Of a DNA stretch of 64,000 bases, positions 26,719-34,066 are shown piece by piece (position 1 is the first letter of the stretch; each line of letters starts with the position of its first letter). The notes beneath the pieces are model-generated. The model saw nothing but the letters and a program-made list of their open reading frames with translations, searched no databases and was not told where the DNA came from. A program made the translations under genes and the position numbers. The stretch lies in contig NZ_LTBC01000007.1 of assembly GCF_001594015.1 (NCBI RefSeq), forward strand, positions 50,095 through 114,094, read 5' to 3'. The DNA is from Moorella mulderi DSM 14980. Its GTDB lineage: Bacteria > Bacillota > DSM-521 > Neomoorellales > Neomoorellaceae.

Positions 26719-28013
26719 CTAATTTTTGGCTGCTAAAATAGGCACCAGCCGGTGAGAGTTTTTAATTACCAAAATGCTGGCCTGTGTACCGTGCTTGGCC
26801 AGGGCATATTCCAGGGCCGCGGCCACGGTGGCCATGGGCTTGATATGGACCTGGCGGGTTATATCCGGGTCTAATTTCGTTTCAGCAAAGATAACTTCAT
26901 GGTCGCAGAGGATCTGGGCCGTAGCGTAGGCGCGGTGCATTCCCGGCCGGTCTATTTTCGCCGTCTTCAGTTCCCGCACCACCTCTGCCGGTGTCGCCTT
27001 GCTCAAACATTCAAACATCGTTTCATTATATATCCCCTCGGCCATGGGAGAAACGACGATTATCGTCCCCCACTTTTTAACGCAAGGGTACTGGACCCCG
27101 TTACCGGCCACTACCCCCAGGGCCTCGGCGGCGACATGGTACAGGTTGTTATCTTTGGGATGACCGGCAGAAACGATTACGATGTCTGCCGGAGCGGGGA
27201 AATGGGCTTCATAAACACTGCGTGCCGAACGTTCGATCAGGGCCCGGTGGGCCAGCTCTACCTCACCGCAAATGACGTCAATAATTTCTTCTTTTTCATT
27301 AACTACGGCGTTGATTAGCAGGTCCAGGCCCGCCAGCCGCGCTACATCGTAACCAAATTGAATAAAGGGATTGCCCTCAACCTTGCCCAGCCCGGTGCGC
27401 GGGTCGTCCAGGGTGGCCGGGGTATGGATACTGCTTATTGTTTCACTTGAAGATAACCCTACGGCTATGGCCTTGCCGCCGCCGCTGTATCCGGCTATGG
27501 GGTGCGGTAAAATCGTGCCAAGGGCGATCTTGAGATCAGCTTCATAAAAATAGCGGTTCACCAGGGCCGGGTAACCGCCCGAGGTCCGGCCCAGGTCGAC
27601 CAGAGGACTGGAATCGGAAAAGTGATTGATGACGCGGACACTGTTAACTTTATCCCCCACCATGGCGGCGATTTCTTCCGTACTAGCCGGCCGGTGAGAA
27701 CCCGTGCCTACAATAATCGTAGTATCCTCGTCTTTAATTCCCGCTTCGTTTAGCTCCCCAAATACTACCGGCAGGATCCATTGCTCAATATTGGGCCGGG
27801 AAGCGTCGGAAATGGCAACGCTAACTTTCATACCCGGGCGGGCGAGTTGTTCGAGGGGCCTGGCACCCACCGGGGCAGGCTAAAGCCTCTTTGATTACCG
27901 CGTCAACGACAGGTAATGGGTGCCAATGATGGCGGCTCCAGGATACCAATGATGTTTTGGTCTGGGACTTTAATGGATAGAAAACCGGGTCCGTGGGGCA
28001 TTTGAATTTTCAT
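26719..28013 (-). pseudogene. Degraded LarA-family gene (two 5' frameshifts)
   Basis: The long intact part (26719-27870) carries LarA motifs (VGTGSHRPAS, ILPHPIAGYSGGGKAIAVG, VSAGHPKDNN, HEVIFAETKL). The N-terminal 60 residues are spread over three frames. ATG at 28011-28013 (GGAGG upstream) begins MKIQMPHGPGFLSIKVPDQN, the frame shifts near 27905-27917 to PVVDAVIKEALACP, and again near 27862-27876 to VGARPLEQLARPGMKV. A shortened protein from 27870 is possible but would lack the N-terminal strand region. It is a paralogue of 20663-21949. Confidence 0.82.
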
Positions 28014-28126
28014 AGAAACTAATCCTCCATTTACTTCTTAGACTAATTTATTTAAATTACTGTCTTGAGCTGAACTTTTTTGCAAAAAGTTTGCACCAGT
28101 TGATAACAATAAGGAGCCAATGTGTC

Positions 28127-28148
28127 AGTCTATATTTAGTCTATATTT
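28127..28148. repeat. Tandem 11-nt repeat
   Basis: AGTCTATATTT occurs twice head to tail. The gene-free stretch 28014-28238 is AT-rich and otherwise contains a short palindrome AACTTTTTGCAAAAAGTT-like element at about 28074-28092. I see no clear promoter. Confidence 0.6.
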
Positions 28149-28238
28149 AACTATGCGCTCTCATCACTAAAATTCCTGCTGTTGATTTATTTTTTTTCAA
28201 CAAAAATTTCTATCAACCCTCGCATCTCTGGCAAGCAA

Positions 28239-28266
28239 ACAAAAAAGCTGCCCCGGCCGGCAGCTT
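28239..28266 (-). terminator. Intrinsic terminator of the sulfur-trafficking operon
   Basis: Minus strand AAGCTGCC-GGCCGG-GGCAGCTT (28266-28245) followed by TTTTTT. It lies 12 bp after the DUF1641 stop. Confidence 0.92.
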
Positions 28267-28278
28267 GGTTAACGAAAG

Positions 28279-28872
28279 CTAATTGGTAAAACCCAAATGC
28301 TCTGGTAGCTTTTGCAGGAAAGAAGCGAAGATACCCAGGCCCTTCCTGGCCTCCGGGTTGTTTAATTGCCGCAGCAGGCTCAATACGCTTTGCGGGGATT
28401 TATCCTTATTTTCTCGAATGGCCTCTTGCATAGCGGCCATCATACCTGTCACGAGCCTGTCTCCCTGGAGCATTTGTATCCGGTCCAACATGGATAAAGC
28501 ATTAACAGCCTGTTGTAAAATCCCCGTGACCACCCCGGCTGTTAACGAATCCTTCATAGCCTGGGCCATTCTCCCAAGCTCCAGCAAGGTAGTCATCGTT
28601 CCCGTCTCCTGCAGCTCTCTAATTTCTGCGATTAAGCTGCGGAGGTTGCTGCCGGCCCTGGCGACCTCCCGGAAAAGATCCAGCATCTCCGGCCGGTTAA
28701 ATTCATCGGCCATTTCACCAAGCCGGACTAAATTGGTAACCATATTCTGGATAACAGGCGGTTCCAGGGAATCTATACCGGCGCTGATAAGGTCCAAAAT
28801 TTCCCGCGAGCGTCCGGGTAGTTCCGGCTCCGTACTGGTAGTTCCCACTATTTTCCTGGCGGGTTGGGCCAT
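28279..28872 (-). CDS. DUF1641 family protein
   Basis: 197 aa, mostly helical (SREILDLISAGIDSLEPPVI; NLVRLGEMADEFNRPEMLDL; LLELGRMAQAMKDSLTAGVV; PEARKGLGIFASFLQKLPEH). The C-terminal GLG block is the DUF1641 hallmark. The family has no assigned reaction but often accompanies SQR-like or formate-dehydrogenase-like flavoproteins, as here (17 bp after the oxidoreductase). It has no signal peptide; a peripheral role with the flavoprotein is a guess. Confidence 0.8.
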   Translation of the reverse strand: MAQPARKIVGTTSTEPELPGRSREILDLISAGIDSLEPPVIQNMVTNLVRLGEMADEFNRPEMLDLFREVARAGSNLRSLIAEIRELQETGTMTTLLELGRMAQAMKDSLTAGVVTGILQQAVNALSMLDRIQMLQGDRLVTGMMAAMQEAIRENKDKSPQSVLSLLRQLNNPEARKGLGIFASFLQKLPEHLGFTN

Positions 28873-28889
28873 CCTTCCTCACTCCCCCC

Positions 28890-30038
28890 TTATAAAATCC
28901 CCCGGGCAGACAACCAGTACATTTCGTTATAAGAAAGCTTAAACCAGTGCAGCATCTCTGAGGGCGGCACCGGCTGCGGCGGTTGCTTATAATTAAAGGT
29001 GATATACGTGGCCTCGTTTAACCCGGTCTCAATGAAACAAAACGCCTTGCCGTTATAACGATGGGTTGCCGGCAGCCCCTTTAATTCACTGATTAAATTT
29101 CTCACGACTACGTCGGCTTCATAGTGGGCGGTTGAACCTGCCTTGCTGACAGGCAGGTCAGTGGCATCGCCGATCACATAGACACAATCCTGCCCTTCCA
29201 TCTTTAAACTGTAACGGTCGGTGGGGATAAAGCCGTCTTCATCGCCCAGCCCGGAATCTTGAATTACTCTAGCTCCCCGGTGGGCCGGGATAGCAATCAG
29301 CAAATCATAGGGGTGCTCGGAACCGTCCATGTTGTAAGCAATTCTCTTTTCGGGGTCAACCTTTTCCAGGTTAAAAAAGGTTTCATATTCAATACCACGC
29401 TTTTCGAATTCCTTTACGGCCCATTTAGCAACAGGTTCCAGGGAATGAACGCGGCCGATGGGGTAAGTGTACTTTAGCTGCACTTTGTTGCGGATACCGG
29501 CTTCCCGGTAGTAATCGTCAGCCATGAAAATGAACTCCAGGGGTGCCACCGGGCACTTATGGGGTACGTCGATGGTTACTAGCAGGGTGCCGCCCTGGAA
29601 ATTCAGCATTTCATACCGTAATCTCTCCGCGCCTTCCGGTGTATAGAAAGTGTGACCGCCTGCCGCCAGGCCCGGAACCGATTCCATATCGGGGTATGAC
29701 CCCGTGGCTATTACCAGAAAGTCGTAGTCAAAAGACTGCTTGCCGGTAATAACCCTTTTCCTGTCAACATCGATATGGCGCGCTGCGTCCATAACGAAAT
29801 TTACTTTGGGATGCAGCAGGTATTTCTCTTCCCTGGCAAACTGCTCCAGGAAGCCTTCATTGAAGGCCATGAACAGGAAGCCCGGCTGGTAAATATGCTT
29901 GCCGGTATCACCAATCAATACTATTTCCAGCTCGCCGTTATAAACTTCGTTTTCCATAGATTTTGCCAGCCGGTTGGCCACCATGGTACCGGCCACGCCG
30001 CCGCCGACAATGATGATGCGCCTGGTCACGTACGACAC
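28890..30038 (-). CDS. Sulfide:quinone oxidoreductase-like FAD/NAD(P)-binding oxidoreductase
   Basis: 382 aa. The FAD-binding Rossmann motif IIIVGGGVAGTMVANRLA lies at the N terminus, the second strand signature FLVIATGSYPD near residue 110 and the FAD-phosphate motif VYVIGDATDLPVSKAG near residue 285. An aromatic C-terminal tail (HWFKLSYNEMYWL) resembles the membrane-attachment region of SQR proteins. Redox Cys residues of classical SQR are not evident, so the substrate may be a persulfide carrier or quinone rather than sulfide. Neighbours (TusA-like, DsrE-like, DUF1641) support sulfur transfer or oxidation. Confidence 0.85.
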   Translation of the reverse strand: MSYVTRRIIIVGGGVAGTMVANRLAKSMENEVYNGELEIVLIGDTGKHIYQPGFLFMAFNEGFLEQFAREEKYLLHPKVNFVMDAARHIDVDRKRVITGKQSFDYDFLVIATGSYPDMESVPGLAAGGHTFYTPEGAERLRYEMLNFQGGTLLVTIDVPHKCPVAPLEFIFMADDYYREAGIRNKVQLKYTYPIGRVHSLEPVAKWAVKEFEKRGIEYETFFNLEKVDPEKRIAYNMDGSEHPYDLLIAIPAHRGARVIQDSGLGDEDGFIPTDRYSLKMEGQDCVYVIGDATDLPVSKAGSTAHYEADVVVRNLISELKGLPATHRYNGKAFCFIETGLNEATYITFNYKQPPQPVPPSEMLHWFKLSYNEMYWLSARGIL

Positions 30039-30077
30039 TCCCTTAAGCAGTAAGCTTTAGTGAAGACCCGGCAGGGC

Positions 30078-30113
30078 GGGCGCAGGGAATTAAACTTTAG
30101 TTTACCTGCGCCC
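30078..30113. repeat. Strong hairpin between tusA-like and SQR-like genes
   Basis: GGGCGCAGG (30078-30086) pairs with CCTGCGCCC (30105-30113), and AAACT pairs with AGTTT inside. No T-run follows on the minus strand. It may set relative mRNA levels of the tusA/dsrE part versus the flavoprotein part. Confidence 0.6.
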
Positions 30114-30142
30114 CCCTCCGGCCGTTAACATCCGGCCAGCAG

Positions 30143-30382
30143 CTATTTTGTTTTCTTGACAGCAATGCGCCAGAAATCTCCATCTTCCCGGCAGTATACA
30201 AGCTCGTGTCCCATTTTGTTGACCCATTCCGGTACATCTTTGGCCGAGCCGTTATCACTGGACAACAATTCATATACGTCCCCTATTTGACCGCGCTTAA
30301 TCGCTTTTACCAGTTCCATCAACGGTCCGGGACAATAAGAGCCCCGGGCGTCAATAGTTTTTGTGATATTTACTTCGGACAT
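30143..30382 (-). CDS. TusA/SirA-like sulfur carrier protein
   Basis: 79 aa, typical size. It has the sulfur-accepting Cys in SYCPGPLMEL (CPxP motif) near residue 17, preceded by IDARG. The strand-helix pattern ELLSSDNGSAKDVPEWVNKM is that of TusA folds. TusA-like proteins carry persulfide sulfur in the cytoplasm. It lies 23 bp after the DsrE-like gene, which suggests a DsrE-TusA relay feeding the SQR-like enzyme. Confidence 0.9.
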   Translation of the reverse strand: MSEVNITKTIDARGSYCPGPLMELVKAIKRGQIGDVYELLSSDNGSAKDVPEWVNKMGHELVYCREDGDFWRIAVKKTK

Positions 30383-30405
30383 GTTATCCCTCCAAATAAT
30401 CTTAC

Positions 30406-30804
30406 TTACATTACAATGACCTGGCTGCCGGCTGCTTTACCCAGGAATGCCGTAACACCGATTACGTCATCAAAAATATCTATGAGGTCTTCCTTCTTCC
30501 ACTCCATCAAATCCATGGCCATGGCGCAGCCGTATACCTTCAGGTTACCCATGTCTTTCGCATTTTCTAGTAGCTGGTAGAACAGGTCGACATTCTTATT
30601 GAGCATTTCCCGGCCTACCTCACCGGCGGTTTTAAACTCCCTGGCACTGATTACATCTTTGCGAAAAGCCTTTAACGCCTCCATAGTTACGAAAACGTTG
30701 ACTTCCATCCCCGACATGGAAGCTACTGAGCTTACCAGGCACCCTGCTTGTAACTTTTCCAGTTCTCCTGAGAGTAGGATAACGGACAGTTTGGGTTGTT
30801 CCAT
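30406..30804 (-). CDS. DsrE/DsrF-like (DsrE2-type) sulfur relay protein
   Basis: 132 aa. The N-terminal Rossmann-like half (LSVILLSGELEKLQAGCLVS) and GMEVNVFVTMEALKAFRKD match the DsrE2 family. A conserved Cys in VYGCAMAMDLM corresponds to the usual sulfur-binding position. First gene of the dsrE-tusA-SQR-DUF1641 unit, start ATG at 30804 with GAAAGGAG upstream. DsrE proteins shuttle sulfur between TusA and Dsr/Sox/Hdr-type enzymes. Confidence 0.86.
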   Translation of the reverse strand: MEQPKLSVILLSGELEKLQAGCLVSSVASMSGMEVNVFVTMEALKAFRKDVISAREFKTAGEVGREMLNKNVDLFYQLLENAKDMGNLKVYGCAMAMDLMEWKKEDLIDIFDDVIGVTAFLGKAAGSQVIVM

Positions 30805-30948
30805 GGATAATTCTCCTTTCTATTTTGTTTATACCCGGTCTTGAACTAGTTGTTATTTTTGCAAACTAACCCTTTACCATCCCATCACAACCACCTCCAA
30901 ATAAATAATATTCGCCAGGAAAGAAAAATTTCCTCCCATGCTTTAAAA

Positions 30949-30980
30949 TTTCTTCGCATAAAATATTTTTGGCGAAGAAA
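30949..30980. promoter_or_regulatory. Inverted repeat TTTCTTCGC-N14-GCGAAGAAA
   Basis: Perfect 9-bp arms between the XRE regulator stop and the dsrE-like gene, and a further GGCGAA half-site lies nearby (30910-30916). It may be an operator for the dsrE operon. As RNA it would also fold into a hairpin after the XRE gene. A short frame ATG-GGA-TGG-TAA with a GGAGGTGG ribosome-binding site lies around 30880-30895. Nothing else is supportable in 30805-30992. Confidence 0.5.
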
Positions 30981-30992
30981 AGGGCAAAAAAA

Positions 30993-31751
30993 TTATTCCA
31001 GCTGGGCCTGTTTAAATACCTCTATAAATTTCAAGAGAAAGCGCAGCTGTTTGTCATTTAAATAACAGATCTGCCTGAGTACTGCCTGCACGTTCTCGTT
31101 CAGCAGCAGTTCCCTTAAATCCGGACCCATGGAAGCCAGCATTTCTTCCAGCTGGTCACGGGCTATAAGCAGGTAACATGGGGAAATACCAAGGGCTTTG
31201 GCTATTTTTTCTATAGTATTAAGGGAGGGCTGCACTTTTCCTGCTTCAATCTGCCCGATCATTGCCGGCGAGAGGCCCGCCTGGGCTGCCAGGGCGCTCT
31301 GGGTAAGCCCTAGGGATTCGCGGACATCTTTAAGTTTTTTCCCGATCCAGTTTTCTGTATGGCTTACCAGCAGGGAGAGGGGGACTTCCAGGGCGGACGC
31401 AATCTTACTCAAAGTATCGGCGGCGGGGTGCAGGACACCCCTTTCAATTTCGCTTAAATAAGTGAAAGAAATACCTGTTTTCGCGCTCAGGTCCTTGAGG
31501 GAAAGACCTTTTTCCTGGCGCACCAACCGGATTTTATCTCCCAGACCGACGCTGTTTTCGGCGGGTATAAGGGTTTCCCGGGGAATATTGAGGGCAGAGC
31601 AAATTTTATCCAGGGTTTTAAGGGAGGGGCGCTTATGCCCTCTTTCGATTTCACTTAAATATGAGGGGGAAATCCCCGCCCTGCCTGCCAGGTCGTCCAG
31701 GGTATAGCCCCTTTCTTCACGGAAATGCCTGATCGTAGAACCTATTTCCAT
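30993..31751 (-). CDS. XRE-family regulator with three tandem HTH domains
   Basis: 252 aa from the ATG at 31751 (AAAGGA 9 nt upstream). Three complete HTH_3/Cro-type domains follow each other: residues about 5-58 (STIRHFREERGYTLDDLAGR), 72-126 (DKIRLVRQEKGLSLKDLSAK) and 136-190 (KKLKDVRESLGLTQSALAAQ). Each has a recognition-helix block SxxYLSEIERG or MIGQIEAG. A C-terminal helical region of about 55 residues remains. It may bind an extended or multi-site operator; its neighbour on the downstream side is the dsrE operon. Typical XRE regulators have one such domain. Confidence 0.9.
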   Translation of the reverse strand: MEIGSTIRHFREERGYTLDDLAGRAGISPSYLSEIERGHKRPSLKTLDKICSALNIPRETLIPAENSVGLGDKIRLVRQEKGLSLKDLSAKTGISFTYLSEIERGVLHPAADTLSKIASALEVPLSLLVSHTENWIGKKLKDVRESLGLTQSALAAQAGLSPAMIGQIEAGKVQPSLNTIEKIAKALGISPCYLLIARDQLEEMLASMGPDLRELLLNENVQAVLRQICYLNDKQLRFLLKFIEVFKQAQLE

Positions 31752-31893
31752 GGTAATCAATCCTTTGGGGTAACTGCCATACATTTTTTTCCAAACGTCA
31801 TATAAGAGATCCGTTTAAGCCTCAAAAGAAGTTATTCCATTTTACGCTAATACCTCCTCGGGTCTTACGCGCTCATTTGAACCTTACGCGAAT

Positions 31894-31921
31894 ATTATAT
31901 CGCAATCTGGGAGGTAAACAA
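31894..31921 (-). promoter_or_regulatory. Promoter of the triple-HTH regulator
   Basis: Minus strand TTGTTT (31916-31921), 16-bp spacer, TATAAT (31894-31899), flanked by GCGA/TCGC half-sites (31888-31903). TTACGC is repeated downstream at 31842, 31865 and 31884. Autoregulation by the XRE protein is possible. Confidence 0.55.
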
Positions 31922-31929
31922 TATGGCAA

Positions 31930-32180
31930 AGCACAAAGAGAACTAAGGTCATCTGCACAGCGGTATAGTTCTGTTCCCAGAAGAACTGGGCGTTGGTAAT
32001 CAGGCGCGAGGCGTCGTCGATAAAGGCGATAAGGTAAGGGCCGTACATGATATCCCCCTGCCAAAGCTCATTCACCCCCTGGTGGGCAAAGCGTTTGATT
32101 TCCTTTTCCCCAGCATCGGCCGCGGAAGATACCGCCAGGTCCGGGTGCTGGGCCAGATAGCGGTAAAGGTGGATAGAGAA
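31930..32180 (-). pseudogene. Transposase remnant (DDE/rve core fragment)
   Basis: One minus-strand frame reads YRYLAQHPDLAV, then FAHQGVNELWQGDIMYGPYL and AFIDDASRLITNAQFFWEQN, the catalytic-core signature of IS481/Mu-like integrases (first Asp in QGDIM, second in FIDDASR). The loop between the two motifs is shortened, the C-terminal Glu region is absent and the frame degenerates after TAVQMT. Upstream residues (VSLSTF) are in another frame. It forms the left border of the BREX island. Confidence 0.75.
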
Positions 32181-32271
32181 ACCTTAGCAGGGACAAACAC
32201 TCGTGATTACGGGCTGGAAGGTACTACCTGTGGTGCAAAAGTGGTACAAGAATAAACTTCCACGAAGTTTC

Positions 32272-32478
32272 TCAGGCGAAAAGTGCACACCCTTGTTCCC
32301 TAAATTCCTGAATCTTTCTAGAAAGGTCGTCTTCGGTACAATCAAGATACTCAGCCAGGCATGTCAGGCATAAGTACCGTTTAGTGGACCGGCCAAGCAG
32401 TTTCTTGTTCAGAGCCACAACATCCTTTACGACCGGCCGGTCACAGTTATAACAGAGTTTGATCTGCACAGCAGACAC
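32272..32478 (-). CDS. Small Cys-pair protein, unknown function
   Basis: Up to 68 aa with two CxxC pairs (LCYNC and LCLTC, about 28 residues apart), a zinc-ribbon-like layout, and a charged helical C terminus (TEDDLSRKIQEFREQG). The GTG at 32478 or the GTG at 32469 may start it; GGCAGG is 8 nt before the latter. It is the last reading frame of the BREX island on the same strand, about 120 bp after brxL. Function unknown; it may be a cargo or regulatory protein of the island. Confidence 0.65.
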   Translation of the reverse strand: MSAVQIKLCYNCDRPVVKDVVALNKKLLGRSTKRYLCLTCLAEYLDCTEDDLSRKIQEFREQGCALFA

Positions 32479-32600
32479 CTGCCTTTAGAAAAACCTTTGA
32501 ATATCTTAATGCGAACTGGTTATCGCCCCGGCAGTTACCCAGGAAAATCCATGTCCAGAATTGGCAGGAAGATACTCGATTAGGTATGAGCACCGTGGCC

Positions 32601-34052
32601 TTACCGAATTTGGATATCAGGTACGGCGTCGCTATACTCACTGTCCATCAGGTGGAGTTGGCGCCTGATAATGCCACGCATCTGCCGAGCAAGCTCCAAA
32701 CAGTACGTCCGAAATTCTTCCCTGTCAATATCCTCTACGTGCTTGACATGCGGGAAAAGCAGTTTCAGGAAGCCGGAGCAGATACGTTTGATGGCCGTAG
32801 TGTCGCGAGTGTCACCTGACCTGGGGATTCCCAAAAGAGCATCCACGAGAGCCGGGTAAATAATCTCGCTCCTTAACGAATGCATAACTTCCGAGAAATA
32901 CTCCACATTGAGGGCCCACCCCTCAGCCTTCATGTTTTCCCGCATCCGCGGTATATCCCAGCCCCTGATGAAACCATGAAAGCGGTCAATAAGTGCTGAT
33001 TCTTGAAAAGCATAGGGCAGCTCGGTGAACATATCGGCGTCTTCGCGCATCTTTTCCTCGGGAATGTTACCCATCAATACCAGGCCGGCATCCCCTACAC
33101 CTCTATAATCGCCCACGCGGTATTCACCTGACTCCATGTACCCCTTCAATGCCCCTCTGATTTCGTCAATGTCGGGGAAGCTGATGGTCTGCACTTCGTC
33201 AAAAGCCACATAGTCATAGCGGCTTACTAGACCAGGGGTTTTGCGCGAGACATCATAAAACAAACGGGCGCGGCTAATACTGCCGCCGCTTACCAGCCAG
33301 CCGTACTTGGATAGCTGTGACATCATGTAGGACTTACCTGTGCCCTTGGGGGCTAATTCAATCAGGTTAACACGATTTTCTACAAATGGTAGGAGCCGGC
33401 TGAGAAGGGTAAGTTTCTGGCGGGTATCCAGGAACCCGGCGGGATTATAATCCACCGCCAGGAGCAACATATCTATCCACTCGTCCAGGGTGAACTCCTT
33501 TCGCACCTCTTGATAAAACTCCACGTCCACCTTATACGGCTTGAATGGTTTGAAATCAGTCATATAGATGGCCCCATCGCCTTCTTTTCCTGTCAGCCCA
33601 AAAGGGCTCCACTCGCACTCGATGACCCCCCAGGTTTCGCTGTCAGCCAGAAGCTCCTCGCGGTTTTGGCGTAGTACCCGGTCGTCGACGATGGCCTCAT
33701 ACTTCCGGTTGGGAAAACCCAGATCGGGCAAGCTAAACATCCCCTGGCCGGTGCGCACATCCAGCTCCACCCGTAATTTGGCCAGGAATCTGACCCGCTG
33801 CCCGTCTTTAATCATTCTACTTTTTAGCAGCTCCCAGTCCTTCTTACCTGGGATATTCTTTCTCACATACTCTCCGACTTCATCAAGGTTCACCTTCCCA
33901 CTGTCATCGGCAAAACGCATGACCATCCAGTCGCGCAAATAGGAAGGTATGCTTAAGGAGGAAAAGAATTTGTTCTGGGTGGGATCCTTATAGACGGCCA
34001 TATCCTGGAAATAAGTCCTGATTTTATCCTGAACGGTGCTACTAACATTCAT
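32601..34052 (-). CDS. brxL: BrxL-like AAA+ ATPase of a BREX system
   Basis: 483 aa. Walker A is APKGTGKSYMMSQLSKYG near residue 240 and Walker B DYVAFDEVQTISF near 280, followed by the BrxL block PDIDEIRGALKGYMESGEYR, GDAGLVLMGNIPEE and ELPYAFQESALIDRFHGFIRGW. The Lon-type Ser/Lys protease domain found at the end of longer BrxL proteins is not present, so this is a short form. BrxL is a DNA-binding ring ATPase needed for phage exclusion. It starts 14 bp after pglZ with GAGGTGAT as ribosome-binding site. Confidence 0.88.
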   Translation of the reverse strand: MNVSSTVQDKIRTYFQDMAVYKDPTQNKFFSSLSIPSYLRDWMVMRFADDSGKVNLDEVGEYVRKNIPGKKDWELLKSRMIKDGQRVRFLAKLRVELDVRTGQGMFSLPDLGFPNRKYEAIVDDRVLRQNREELLADSETWGVIECEWSPFGLTGKEGDGAIYMTDFKPFKPYKVDVEFYQEVRKEFTLDEWIDMLLLAVDYNPAGFLDTRQKLTLLSRLLPFVENRVNLIELAPKGTGKSYMMSQLSKYGWLVSGGSISRARLFYDVSRKTPGLVSRYDYVAFDEVQTISFPDIDEIRGALKGYMESGEYRVGDYRGVGDAGLVLMGNIPEEKMREDADMFTELPYAFQESALIDRFHGFIRGWDIPRMRENMKAEGWALNVEYFSEVMHSLRSEIIYPALVDALLGIPRSGDTRDTTAIKRICSGFLKLLFPHVKHVEDIDREEFRTYCLELARQMRGIIRRQLHLMDSEYSDAVPDIQIR

Positions 34053-34066
34053 ATACGGGCATCACC

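Noticed and set aside
28060..28100. Sigma-54 type promoter before the larA-like pseudogene
   Set aside because: The GG and GC elements are 14 bp apart instead of the 12 needed.
28890..30053. Plus-strand open frames opposite the SQR-like gene
   Set aside because: Shadow frames without motifs.
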